A stretch of DNA of 64,000 bases from Elysia crispata (Eukaryota; Mollusca; Gastropoda; Plakobranchidae), in assembly GCA_033675545.1 (NCBI GenBank), contig JAWDGP010003545.1:1265001-1329000 (forward strand). The letters run 5' to 3'. Below, one piece after another: positions 43,301 through 56,252 of this stretch (position 1 is its first letter; each line of letters opens with the position of its first letter). A program made the translations under genes and the position numbers. The notes beneath the pieces are model-generated. The model had not been told where the DNA came from and made no database searches. It saw only the letters and a list, made by a program, of their open reading frames with translations.

Positions 43301-45068
43301 CATATAAAATAAATATATAGTACTATTAGAAACATATTTTAAGGTTTAAAAATATGAGAGATCTTCCTTAGAATCATAAGACTTGAAAACAATTTTCTAA
43401 AAAAAATCTTATAGCTTTAATTTATAATTTTTCTCCTTGAAAAGATAATCACCTAAAACTTAAAAGTTACACTAAGAGTCAGCAAGTTCATAGCAGAGCT
43501 CGAACGAGTTTGAGACACATTTTTTTTTTATTTTTATACCCTGCAAATATCCTCCTCTTAGTCCACATCTATGTGCAAACAAAAGACTATCTTTATTAAG
43601 AATTTTACTGTATGAGGTAGCAACAAAGAGATGTATATTACATAAATAACAAAACAACTTAAAGATATGTTCAATACTCATTCCCTAACTTTGTAACACC
43701 CACATATATAAAAGATTTGAACGAATTGCTATGATTTCTCTTTAGTCTTTTAAAAAATAATGGGTTTATTGAGGATATATGATCTTTGCCATAAATTAAT
43801 CATTTCCTTAAGACTTAAGGCCCACAATGTGATTTGCCTTCAAGATCAAATGCATGTAATCTTCATTAATTCATGAACCTAATGATAAATTTTTCCAATA
43901 ACACAACTTATATCTTTTGACCTACCCTGCCCTCGATTCTTGTAAGACAATTAACCTTCTGCAACAATTCGTCACTGTGGACATATGAAACACGCCCAGT
44001 CAGTTTCAATTTTTTGCAGTCCACAGTTTCTACTGTTAGTGGCAGCATTGTATCAACTGACTCCAGAGTTGAATGACAGTTATTTTGATCTGAAGCCAGT
44101 ATTGTCTGTGTCAGCTTTCGCTTGATATGTTGATATTTCTTCGGCTCTGTGTCATCGTCAGAGAAAAGATCAAATGGATCATTAAAGTTCTTTTTATCAT
44201 CCAATACAGCTTCTATCAGGCTGTGATTCAAATCTCCAGAATTCCGATCGAGTAAAGTTACATCTTTTGCTTCCATATTGTCTCTTAAAGTTAAAGTGCC
44301 GCTTCTACTCAATTTTTTTTCAAATTTTGTTTCCGAGCTGCACTGCTTGCTATCTGATTTGCTGTCATGTTTCTCAGAGGTGACACAATTGAGACAAAGT
44401 AACTCATCAACTTCATCATCCCCTTTGCAATTCAAACATACTTTATTATATTCCTCTATTTTGGACTTAACAAATCTTAGTGAAGAAGAACACATGGTTC
44501 TGTTGCTATTTGCTGAAGATTCAGAAAAAGAAACAGACACAGAATGTAAACTCTCATGAGAAGGATTATAACCTGCTTCATTGACAAGCTTTTTTTCACC
44601 ATCTTGTGTATTAGTATTTTCTTTAGCATTGGTATTTTCTTGAGGAAGAAAAATGCAATCTGCTTTTGAATAGAGGTCTCCGCATGTCATGATTTCCTGT
44701 TTGCTTGAGAGTGCATCAGAGTTCACCAAAAAAATATCATCACAATGTTTTGATACTTTTTTCTTCAAGGTGTTCTTCACTAGCTCCTTTTGAGCAAGTG
44801 AAAAATTTGTTCCTTCATCAAATGTTTCATCATAATGTGCCATAGAATTTTCATTACCTCTGGGACTTTGTTGGGAAGAAAAAAGGAAAACAGGATACTT
44901 TTTAGGACCATTGTCCCTATGTCTCACTGTCGCAATTTCTTGTTTGTTTGAATGAGCACTTGAATTCTTTCGGTAGCCAGTGTCATTACAATCACCTGAT
45001 ATTTTTTGCTCAAAAACATTCTCAGACAGTTCCTTTTGGGCAAGTGAAAAAGTTTCTTTTTCTTCCAT
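26537..45068 (-). CDS. HDAC8: HDAC8-like class I histone deacetylase with long N-terminal extension
   Basis: Zn-dependent lysine deacetylase. Exons: 45068-43926, 43250-43198, 39673-39516, 38011-37870, 35014-34902, 32879-32802, 30448-30340, 29308-29136, 27830-27736, 26689-26537. All junctions are GT-AG and keep frame, giving 738 residues. The catalytic domain (about 359-738) matches human HDAC8 throughout. It has the His pair GGWHHAK (H495/H496), zinc ligands D531 and H533 in DIDLHHGD and D621 in CGADG, and the active-site Tyr in GGGGYNF (Y659). M628 in DHMASF matches HDAC8 Met274, a Leu in HDAC1-3. The short C-terminus without an acidic tail is also HDAC8-like. Human HDAC8 is about 377 residues; here exon 1 adds a 358-residue extension. 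The ATG has A at -3, G at +4 and an in-frame TAG three codons upstream. Odd residues: Ser417 where HDAC8 has Asp101, and Asp383 at the Ser39 phosphosite. Introns carry an RT element, a 62-bp array and Tigger pieces. The family call is firm; activity is inference. Confidence 0.93.
28206..28306. mobile_element. Pogo/Tigger-like terminal fragment in HDAC8 intron 8
   Basis: CCTGATAATTCAAATTCCTG followed by AATTTGAAGTCC resembles the right end of the element at 22461-22937. It ends in CACTG followed by TA at 28307-28308, as expected for a TA-targeting pogo relative. Only one end is present. Confidence 0.5.
36724..36789. repeat. (GA)n microsatellite in HDAC8 intron 4
   Basis: About 66 bases of GA on the plus strand. 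In the sense orientation of the host gene this is a CT-rich pyrimidine tract. Confidence 0.97.
38219..38689. mobile_element. Pogo/Tigger-like MITE with complete ends, in HDAC8 intron 3
   Basis: The left end CAGTGGAAACCTC and the right end GAGGTTTCCACTG are perfect inverted repeats, flanked on both sides by TA (38217-38218 and 38690-38691), the usual target duplication. TTCGAA words repeat inward from both ends (ATAATTCGAATTG; GAAATTCGAATAAAC). At 471 bp with no transposase frame it is non-autonomous and would need a related pogo/Tigger transposase. Confidence 0.85.
39655..40027 (-). repeat. 62-bp tandem array copied from the HDAC8 exon-3 acceptor
   Basis: Six units of exactly 62 bp. The lowest copy is the functional 3' splice site and the first 18-19 bases of exon 3. 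The five other copies, upstream of it in the sense strand, are identical to each other. They differ from the functional copy at one internal base: sense GGCCAG becomes GGCCAT, removing the acceptor AG. Each unit also contains a CTGAT branch-point-like word and the pyrimidine run TATTTTTCTTTTTT. The sense strand has no AG anywhere in the repeat unit. Confidence 0.97.
40317..40352. repeat. (TA)n microsatellite
   Basis: TATATA tract with a few G interruptions, directly abutting the low-coordinate end of the RT element. Confidence 0.9.
40354..42515 (-). mobile_element. RT-bearing retroelement fragment (RLE-type LINE-like) with inverted terminal repeats, in HDAC8 intron 2
   Basis: The coding sense is minus, the same as the host gene. 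Reading from high to low coordinates I recognise an RT thumb-like region (41837-41568), a Cys/His knuckle-like stretch near 41100 (ending [17 protein letters not shown]), then an RLE-like segment near 40700-40780 containing [12 protein letters not shown]. The C-terminal words [14 protein letters not shown] and [11 protein letters not shown] resemble mollusc RT proteins with that order. The frames are broken and the RT core is missing compared with the copy at 49.5 kb. The low end (TTTAGTAGGTAGAAACTCAT) and the high end are inverted repeats of about 45 bp. A third copy of that repeat lies at 42290-42335. Family assignment is from memory of similar proteins. Confidence 0.7.
42290..42515. repeat. 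Foldback segment at the high end of the RT element
   Basis: GGTAGAAACTTATTGGGGAG at about 42291 is inverted at 42460-42505 (CTCCCCAATGAGTTTCTACC). About 120 bp of non-coding sequence lies between them. It is either a separate MITE that entered the element or the element's own terminal module left by an internal deletion. Confidence 0.75.
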
Positions 45069-46631
45069 TTTACTCTATAATGGATATTATAGTGTAATCC
45101 TGGTGATTATATCTCCTTAAATACAAAAATAAACAAACATTGTATTGTAAACTTTGAAAGTCAAGATTTTAGTCATGCCCGATTCCTTAAATCTCATCTA
45201 GAAATAATACTTCCCATAACTATTTATCCTCTGTGAAATTCAGTTTTTAGAATAAAAATTTGATGTATTACATTATATGAGCAGTTCTCAAAAGGTCAAT
45301 AGTAGCCTAGTAGGATGATTTCATGCACATTTTAATTCCAATTTCAAAAAGATTTTCTAATAAAATGGAAATGTATTCTTCCAAGCACATGTTGAGGAGA
45401 TAGCATGTACAGTTTAGTATACCTTTAAAACCACATAATTTAATTCTGTTCAGTTTGGTATTGAATCAGTTACCATTTCTTCAATAAAAAACATCACATA
45501 AAATACTGATGTTTTTGAATGGTTGTTTTTACAAAGTGGCCAACTATGTTTGTAAAACTCATATATTTTTTTCAATTTTTTTGGTCATACACTGATACAG
45601 TAGCTTTTCACTTGAAAAACAGAACTAACTGGGAGCACAATTACTTTTAAATCCAATCTTTAATGTGCTCCTGAACGTTATGCTCTATGCCATTTAAAGG
45701 CCTATTTTAAGCAGAGCAGATTAACTGTTATAAAAGCCCAACTAGCTTGCTACATGCTTGTACAGAGAAGAGTGCTAAAAATAGAATTCACTTCTCTACA
45801 ATAAACAGGGTGAATGCAAACTCATAAATCTAACTGGACCTCTGAAAACAAACTAGGTCGTTTCATGTCATACTATAACGTCCAGAATATACTTCGTTCC
45901 TTGGTTCTTTCACTTTCTAGGCAAAACATTTGTTGTCAAATTCACCAGAAATGACATCTTTCTTCCTGTAAAACTTTCTTTATTCTACTCTAGTCTCAAT
46001 AGTCAAAGGGACCATTCATTTCCATTCCTGTCATCGCCGTCGTAAGATAACGTCCAAAAACATTTAAGGCCCCATATAAATCTGAGCAGTCGTTTTGGAC
46101 ACTTTTGTTTGAAGTACTTGTTTCAAAAGATTTAATCATTTTATTTTTTAGATCAATCTAAGCATGTTGCACACAATTACTAAAGAATGGACATTAAGGT
46201 ATTAAGTCTTTCAGGGTATGAATCTTTTGCTTCAAAGGTAGCTAAATTTGAATCATATTGAGTCATCAGTAACATCCGGAAGATCATTCTATGGTGATGA
46301 AAATCAAGCATTACTTGAGACAAAGAGAGACAAAATAAATTCCAGGTTTATTGTAAAGCTTTAGGGTTGACCCCTTGAGAATTGCTCATATATATATTAC
46401 ATATATTGAGGGGTGAATGATGTTTAAAACATTAGAATTTCATTTCATCACAAGCAATGATGTGATGCACTTATCATTTCTATTTTCTAAATCTGAATGA
46501 TCACAAATACATGTTAAGCATTTATATTTAAGCTATGGCTTACGTCACATATATAGTATAATTCTTAGGTTGAAAAAAGGGTTGAACTAGAAAAAGATAT
46601 AGGCAGGAAGAACAATGGAGGGAGGGGAGAA

Positions 46632-46633
<2 letters not shown>
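45069..46633. other. Upstream region of the HDAC8-like gene
   Basis: AT-rich, no coding signal. Sense-strand TTATAG lies directly before the coding exon, so a 5' UTR intron is possible, but the pyrimidine tract is weak. The promoter is not placed. Confidence 0.45.

Positions 46634-46697
<64 letters not shown>
46634..46697. repeat. (GA)n microsatellite
   Basis: About 64 bases of GA on the plus strand, 1.6 kb upstream of the HDAC8-like start codon. Confidence 0.97.
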
Positions 46698-46700
<3 letters not shown>

Positions 46701-47021
46701 AAAAGACTCCATTCCGAACACCAGAAAACATCCAATCTATGGTGAAAGAATACAGAACAAACTCTTTTGGACTGCTAGTTAATAAAATTTATGAAAATTC
46801 CCAGTCTACTGACAAAATTGTATGATTATTCACATTTCTTGAGACAACAATAGACAGACAGGCAAATGCTACAATGGTTAACTGCCATCCCCTACATTTA
46901 TTTCTGAGCCATACTAATAACTATGAGTGTCATGTACCCTCTATCAGGATGGGAAATGATGGTACAATTTGCTGCAACAAGAAGAATTGGTCTGTGAGGT
47001 TAGGATTACTGAACAGTAACT

Positions 47022-47155
47022 AAATTTTAGTAAAGAGTACCTTTTAGGTACAGAGGGTTTTTTACATAAAAGCAACCCTATTGTGTGTTTCCAGTCAACG
47101 AAGCCCTCTTTGGTGTGTAAATTAGCCCGTACCTAAAAGGAACTCTTTCCAAATT
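47022..47155. mobile_element. Short foldback element (MITE-like)
   Basis: AAAGAGTACCTTTTAGGTAC near 47032 is inverted near 47131 (GTACCTAAAAGGAACTCTTT), and the pairing extends outward into AAATTT. The spacer is about 80 bases. Part of its interior (AGGGCTTCGTTGAC in reverse complement) recurs at about 53823, which supports a dispersed family. Confidence 0.65.
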
Positions 47156-47629
47156 TTATACAATTGCAAAGTTATATGTTGGCATCCATGAGATGTCTTA
47201 AGTAGTAGGTGTTTTATGTGTTCTTATCACTGTCAACACTTGCTAAAAACAAATTTAATAAGTTTAAACTATTATTATAATTATACAGATCTAGTAACAT
47301 GCCATGACCTTTGATCTTATTCCAAAGCTATAGAGATAGTTCCCTCCTCTCACAATCCTTTTCTTTGTCCTAAGGCGGACCCTCTATAAATGGTACACGG
47401 CACGTAACACATTACACACCTCACACGTCCAAAGAAAATTGAAAACAATGATTAAGAGTAGCACATTTCATTGGCGGCATGACAGCCAAGACAAAACATA
47501 TAATTACATGCCATGATTTGCTGCATTGCTCGTTTTTGTGCGTACCGTCTATGGAGGGTCTCCTAAGCCAATCGTTAATCTAAGCATTCACGTCAGTGTA
47601 CTAATTCAGCTACATGAGTGTTAGCTGGA

Positions 47630-48030
47630 TCTTTAGATCTAGATCTAGATCTGGAGTTCAAGCTTACACTTCAAAGTGGCCAATTTCATTTTAAAAAAAT
47701 GTTCGGTCCACCACACCAGTTGATGACTGATTCGGTACTGTAAGTCAGTAGGCCTATAGTAATCTGGGATCTAGATCGAGAAATCTAGATCTAGATCTAG
47801 GTTCATACTATTTTTTACAATTTGTAAAATATGTAAGAATAGAGTGTTGACTGTCAACTTTGGAATGAATCATGAATGTCTGTCACACCTTTCAGTTTTA
47901 CAATCATTTGAAGAATCCATCTAGATCTAGATAATCTAGCCTAGATTCTAGATAGATCTAGAATCTAGATCTAGATCCAGAGAATCGAATTAAAATCACT
48001 CAATTCAAAGTAAACTAGAATCTAGATCTA
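47630..48030. repeat. TCTAGA/AGATCT hexamer cluster
   Basis: Many overlapping copies of the palindromic word TCTAGA and its register shift AGATCT occur here, for example near 47635, 47780, 47920-47980 and 48015. Smaller clusters lie at 48778, 48967, 53694, 54103, 55668 and 56970. The words are scattered rather than one clean array. Confidence 0.85.
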
Positions 48031-49480
48031 GACCTTGAATCTAGATCATTTCTATAAATCATACGGGCAACCTTAATCATGCATTCGGATCTCGGCCTCA
48101 AATCAATGAGAATAGCACTACTAGGCAATTGCATTGATTACACCATTAGATCTATTTGTTGCAGTGAACTGCATGAAATGAAACCCACACTGCCTGAAAG
48201 ATAGAACTATTGAAATACCCGCCTGTGTAATGTTTTGCTCAAGTACGTACGTGTAATTAGATTTATGTCCCCTCCTAAGCAGGTGTTTCCACAAAATAAG
48301 ATCACACAGAATCATTAATAGTCACTTCGACATGTTCCGGTTATTTTCTTAATTTGGCGTTGAAGTCATAATTGTTTTGGGCAAAGAAGGTGGAAACTTT
48401 TATTTCTCCTATGTTGTAAACTAAAGTGTGCTGGTGAATTGAAGTCGAAAAGTTTCCTCAAAATTGATAGTTTTGTTATTTCCATTATAACTGAACATTT
48501 TTGAAAGTTTGGAAAAAAAATTAAGTGTTACCATGAACAAGGTTAAAATATATAAGGAGTGAGATCATTGTGGCGTGCGTATATGTATGCTGATGCTTGT
48601 TGGTTTATTTTTTTTCGTTTTATCGTGTTTTGAAAATGAGATATCCACAAACTTAGTCTATAAATGTATATATGTATGTATGTATGCATGCATATATATA
48701 TATACAGAACCGGTACTCCAAAGTGGGAAAAATGCACGATGTCAATTTTTCAGTTCACAACTAGACGTAGTTAGCTATCTAGATCTAGATCTAGTGCGTC
48801 TGATTAAAACGCCCGAAGTAGTGAATATATCGAGTTGTTTAGCTTACTTAAACAACAAGTGCTAGATCTGGGAATTAATAAGTATCTTCGTGATACTATG
48901 AAGCAAATTAGTTGGCGAAGTCAGTGTAATTCATAACTAACCTGTGCATGTGACACAGCATCGTAGGTCTAGATCTAGACAGATCAATCACCTAATATTG
49001 GATATTTATTGCAATTTTAAAGCCATGTAGTAGTAGAGTAGAATCAACTGAAGAGCAGGCACACTCTCAAGTTGTTTTAGGCAGAGAAGATTAACAAATT
49101 GAATTGTGTTTACATTATTAACTCCAAACCTTTTCTAACCTCTAAGGAATTTAAAATAAAGAGTCTAAAACTTTTACTGTAAGATGTATGAAAAGGAAAT
49201 CTGTCAGTTGTTTCAAAAAATTACAAACACCAACAGACACACCCCTACGTCTATCTCATCCAGTTTCTTATGTATTTTAACCTTGTGGACAGTAATTTTT
49301 TTTTTTTAATTGCAAAGTTTAAAAATGTGCAATTATGATAGAAATTATATAATTGTCAATTTTTGGGAAAATTTTTAACACGATATTCCAAGTGAACACA
49401 TTTGTTTACAACACGGCAAAATAAAGTTCCCACCTTCTTTGACCAAACCAGTAATGGGGTCACCTTAAAATAACGAAAAT
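48031..49480. other. Intergenic, nothing recognised except short TCTAGA clusters
   Basis: AT-rich sequence with a short ATGT/TATA tract near 48665-48705. No domain was recognised in the open frames. Confidence 0.5.
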
Positions 49481-49497
49481 GCCCGTGACATGCCGAA

Positions 49498-51570
49498 GGC
49501 AGTCTTTGGTTTTGTCTACGACTTCGACATATTTCCATTTCGTACCCGACTTGTGCTGTCTCCACAACCGGGTCCTCGAAATTCTCTAACATGGGGAGTA
49601 GCCTGGCTTTCCATACATTTATATTCTTCCAAAATAAATTTAATTGGGAGTTTCAATTTTGCTTAATAGCAGAACATTGCCGCATCAACTAGGCCTGTAG
49701 GTACCTCTAACCACCTCCTGGAGAACTTATTGATCATGGCCCTTTGCTGAAGTTGAGTAGATCTCGTAGACCTAGAGTGGCCAGAGGAGCTCAGGGATTA
49801 CCATGGACTGCAGGCACCGCATTTTCAATTTACCCTAAAGGCCACATCTATTGATGGCTAGAAGGCCTTCGGTAGCAACTTGTACTGTTTCTAGCCCTCT
49901 TCTGGTATCTGTCATGGATGAATCGTACCATCTCCCTAGGTTCTTGGCTGGTTCTTAACTGACCGTTGGTATCTCATGATTGGCTACTTTGAACGTCGTT
50001 TATTTTACCTTTCCTTACTGAGAGACTGCGAGATTTCTTTGGTTTGATTTCCAACCTGCACCGTGCCATTAAGACGTAGAGACGTCATTAACATTCGGCG
50101 TGTTCCGTCTTCATTTGAGCAGATTATGATGATATAATCCATTATCTTTGAATCCTTTCAAAGCATGTAGCAATATCCGCTTAGATTTGCTGGGCCTGAG
50201 CTTTCTTCTGTTGTTTTTCATAGACATCACGAACAGAATTGGAGATATTGAAAAGCCCATGGCAATTCCAACTTCCAAGTTGATCTAGTCTGTGGGTTAA
50301 TGGAGAAATTCATCCGGAAACTGCTGAAATAGTCATCTAGTATCACTTGTATATCCTCTGAGACATGGTACATCTTTAGGGCACGCTGAATCATATAGTG
50401 TGGTACCAATCCGTGCGCATTTGCAGATCCAACCAAACGACGTCGAGGTTAAGCTTCTACGAATGACTTTACAAATCATCTTTGCATGCTCTAAGCATCC
50501 AGAAACTCTTCGGAAGCCTCCTTTCTGGACCGATGTATTTATGTACCCATTTTTAGACAGATATTTTGTCAAGCCGCATGCAATGACTGAGAAAAATATC
50601 TTTCCTTCTACATTCAAGAGCGAAACATCGAAATTGGTTTATTTTAGTCGAATTCCGCTACCATGGATATAAAGTCTGTCAGTGCTAAGGATTTTCAGAT
50701 GTTCTTCCTGTACTGAAAGGGAACCTGACCTTGGTTGCTGGAAGAGATTGATCTTGCGTATGCAAACTGGAATGTGTGTTTGAAGAAGTCTCCCTGGTTC
50801 TTTTTCTTTTGACTTCGTCTCTTGATTGCGGATTCTGCTCTGTTAATATTGAGTGTCTCGCCTTCACACCTTGCCACAGTTCCTGCAGCCCATTTTTCTC
50901 TTATTCAGTGGCTTTCTTGGTTTTTCATCTACTTGCGCAGTTTCCATTTCAAGTTGTCTTCTGGTTTTCTTGAGTTCTCTTTTAATGTTGTTTATATTTA
51001 GCCCCGAAGGTATTTAGACATGTTTGGTAGATAATGTGCTCAAGAATGCTCTTCGCAATGAGCTTGTCCAGTTGCAAGGCTATTTTGCTATCCAGAGCTT
51101 CCCCTTATTCTTTTGCGCTTGCAGATGGGATAGTGATCTTCTAGCGTTTAGCGTTGATGAGCTGTCAAAATTCTCTGGCTTTGTTTTTCCGACGTCCTCC
51201 TGCCTGGGCAGTTCGTTGCTATTGATTCTTTAAAATGTACTTAAACATCCCATTTTAGTCTGTGGATCTCCATTCCTCCCTCGGGGTAAATCTTCTGCAG
51301 CATACACAGGGTAATCCTTTATTCCGCTGGTCTGATTTCGTTATCCGTTGGACATTTTCAATCGTGATCGAATTGTTACCGATTGATCCACCATTCTCTC
51401 TCCCTTTTGGTGGATCGTGGGAGCATATTTCTTTATTCTTACTAGTTGCGGTTGGTTTAGAAGCCAAGGTGTAGCTAGCCCGCGAGGCCTTGAATATAGC
51501 CTTTCCTAGTGTCACCTGTATCTCCAGAAGTCCTTCATTCTACGGTATATTCCCGGAAGTCAATGGACAT
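49498..51570 (-). mobile_element. Second copy of the RT element, RT-core portion
   Basis: Nucleotide similarity to 41417-42285 is clear (for example CCGGGTCCTC and GGAGTAGCCTGGCTTT in both). This copy extends further into the RT core. Minus-strand frames include NGYINTSVQKGG near 50540, which resembles the RT word before the template-binding region, and a degraded motif-A region near 50440. Several frame breaks show it is dead. It starts abruptly on the low side, lacking the C-terminal part present in the intron copy. Confidence 0.65.
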
Positions 51571-51578
51571 GCCATGTG

Positions 51579-52040
51579 TAGTAGGTAGAAACTCACTGGG
51601 GAGCTAGATAACAGAGAGTCTTCAGAGAAGACCCCCACCCCTCCCCCCTTATATTAAGTGTTTCGGCCCTTAACTTCTGACATTCTAAGGGGACCGTGCC
51701 ACATCCACGTCATGACTCCAAGGTGTCTGCCTGCTATCTCTCTCTCTCCCTCCCCCCCCCCCCCAACAACAACAAAAAAAAAAAAAAAAAAAAAAAAGAG
51801 CGCCGGATTCAAACCCTTGTTTTCATCTTGGTTGGTTTGTTGATCCAGGGGCTATCCACTCCGTCAACAGTTACTGTCTCACAATAGTTAGACCATTTTA
51901 AATCCTTCTGGAAGAACCTTTCATTTCTCCTGCTTTAGATCCAACTAGAACTGTTTTCCGTTATTTCAGCCAGTAGCTTTAGAGCTTTTGTTCTTTTATT
52001 TGCCACATATTGCTAGTTTAGATAGAAGATCATATAATTG
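51579..52040 (-). mobile_element. Third piece of the RT element: terminal repeat plus C-terminal coding end
   Basis: TAGTAGGTAGAAACTCACTG at 51579 is the element's terminal repeat. Non-coding sequence follows, homologous in inverted orientation to 42370-42450. From about 51890 the sequence matches the C-terminal coding end of the intron copy (compare 40430-40560; both have TTTAGAGCTTTTGTT). The order relative to 49498-51570 shows a separate insertion or a rearrangement. A C-run and an A-run lie at 51750-51797. Confidence 0.65.
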
Positions 52041-52561
52041 TTTTAAACTTGTCTTGGAAAGGAAGTTTGTTGTGACCAAAACTAATATGGCAGACGACCT
52101 TAGAGACTAAATGAACAAAAAACACAAAAAGGAAGTATATATGCTCAGTTGAGACATTTGTGTCAGAATTGATCGGGGGTCAAGCTAGCTGATTAAATCA
52201 GTCGCCCGTAAGTTAGATCAGTCGCATTTTTGCAGGCTTTATTATTGGTAAAGGTTCATAATTTTAGGTTGAATCTGTTCCTAATAATCCATACTTGCTT
52301 TTTTTTACTTTTCTTTTTCTTTTTTTTTTTTTTTTTTAATTAAAAACGAACTTTAAGAGCAAGAACATTAAGTTCATTTCCAGATTTTTTTTTAAATCGA
52401 TAAAGATCAAAAGAAATTTACCCACTGATAGCTGATTTCTATGGTGTTTTATTATAAAATTGTCTACAATCACACTCTTTTTCTCCTTTAGTTCGTGAAT
52501 GATTTCTTCACTTTTAAAATTTTACTTTATTCTGATCATTTTGATGCTGCACATTTATCTC

Positions 52562-52563
<2 letters not shown>

Positions 52564-52592
<29 letters not shown>

Positions 52593-52666
52593 CTTCTTCT
52601 TCTTCTTCTTCTTCTTCTTCTTCTTCTTCTTCTTCTTCTTCTTCTTCTTCTTCTTCTTCTTCTTCT
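52564..52666. repeat. (TTC)n microsatellite
   Basis: About 103 bases of perfect TTC on the plus strand (GAA on the minus). It gives spurious poly-Ser, poly-Phe and poly-Arg frames. Confidence 0.98.
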
Positions 52667-52762
52667 ACCTCCCTTGCGCAGCGACTTTACGATCATCGAG
52701 GCTGCCCTAGAGTAGGCTCCACTTTGTTCTAGTTGACTTGTTGACTTGCCCCTACAACTAAG

Positions 52763-54689
<1,927 letters not shown>

Positions 54690-55000
54690 CCCTCACAAGA
54701 TCCCTCCTGACTAAGGGAAGTATTGTGGGGATACCCTCCCCTCCCTCATGTCCCTCACAATATTCCTCCTTTATGAGTTAGGTATCGCCCAACCCCTCAT
54801 GTCCTCACAAGATCGCTCCTGCATTAGGTAGGTATCATTGGGACATCCCCCCATGCCGAACCCCTCGTATCCTCACAAGATCCCTGCTGCATTAGGTAGG
54901 TATCATTCAGACATCTCCCTATGCCCATTCCCTGATGTCCTTACAAGCCAAGGTTTTTACCTGCATTAGGTAGATATCATAGGGACATCCACCCATAACA
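54690..55000. repeat. Imperfect minisatellite, about 65-75 bp units
   Basis: CCTCACAAGATC-type and CATTAGGTAGGTATCAT-type blocks alternate at least four times with divergence, giving a C-rich plus strand. The surrounding sequence is also C-rich from about 54500. Confidence 0.7.
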
Positions 55001-55349
55001 ACCCTCTTTAGAGAAAGTCCTGGTGTTATGAGTTACCTCAAGAATATCGTCACAATTTACCCCCTCACTTCCCCGACTAATCAAGTCACTAAGCCCAGAT
55101 ACAAAGAGGAATATCTGCTGGAGCCCAAGCACATATTTGCCCCATATTCTGGAGAGGGTCTGCCCACTGATGTAATGATACCCCCGGTTCTTGGTAGGCA
55201 TTATCTAACCTTAACCAAGCTGCTTCAGTCCGATTTCAGTCAAAATTGAACCTTTGGCAGAGGATGTCACATATATCCCTGTAACCTAATCCCCCAGTCT
55301 CCTTACATCGATTAACCACTAGTTTTAGTGCTGATCCCGCAAAAGTTGA

Positions 55350-55598
55350 TTAGAGGAATTTTCCCTTTTCATTTTCATTCAGGGATAGGGAGTTGACACA
55401 CAAGTAAAACTGATATAGATAGGAAAACAAATCTGAGCTTCCATCATATTGCAGATGTTTAGTAACTGCCCCTATCCAGATTGGCTTCCAGAACTCTTCA
55501 TGCCTCCTTTGATTCCTGTAATAGTCCTCCCTATCCCCATACCCATATCGAGAGGTGCCATCTGTATCTCCATGATAGATTTCTGATTTAGGTATCAC
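55350..55598 (-). mobile_element. Possible gag-like fossil of an LTR retroelement
   Basis: The short minus-strand frame contains YDGSSDLFSYLYQFYL, which resembles the start of Ty3-type gag domains (YDG...W...Y...F). No terminal repeats, protease, RT or integrase were identified nearby, so only a broken remnant is proposed. Age and extent cannot be judged. Confidence 0.3.
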
Positions 55599-56235
55599 GA
55601 AATTATCCTCATAATATGTACCCCGCTGCGACGAATATTTACCACTAGCCTGATGACGATCGTACGATCTAGATCGTGCGAATTTCCTCTTTGCCTCTGT
55701 ACCCTTTCCCGTGATAAACCGAAATGCTTCGAAATGGCACTGTCTTTAAATCGAAATAACTTTTCTCTTTTTTTTCTCTTTCTTCCCCTTCTCTTTATTA
55801 ACCCAGAGCGAAAAAAATCAAAACACACCCAATGCCTAGTACACGTAATTGTATCAAGAAAAGAGAAGGCGTTTTTTGACAATCTAATAGCTGATGGGGG
55901 GTGGGGAGGGGCACACCGATCAAGCCCTGCACTAGACCTGCACCCACACAGTCGATGTATGGGAATGAGGAGGGGTGGTGGCGGTGGTAAGCGATGGTGA
56001 TTGGACATTCACGCAAGGGATCACCACTGCACCATCTCGCTCGTGCAGTCAGTGGTTGTGCTTTTACACGTTTAAATATTGTGAATAGAGGTCTAGTGCT
56101 TTGTGAGATGGTAGAGATAGACACACAGAGCCTTCTTTCTTTTTCCGACGCACTGATACTGATAGTGATAGAGATACTGCATTCTTTGTAAGGCAGTTGT
56201 ATGTTGTTCAACACGGGGGGACAGGCACCGTGACA

Positions 56236-56252
56236 CACACACACACACACAC
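56236..56252. repeat. Short (CA)n tract
   Basis: Eight to nine CA units. Confidence 0.8.

Noticed and set aside
43926-45068. Exon 1 as a separate gene
   Set aside because: The frame runs through YVHSDELL into TRIEGR and joins in phase with [13 protein letters not shown], exactly the HDAC8 N-terminal order. A separate gene would leave the deacetylase without its N-terminus.
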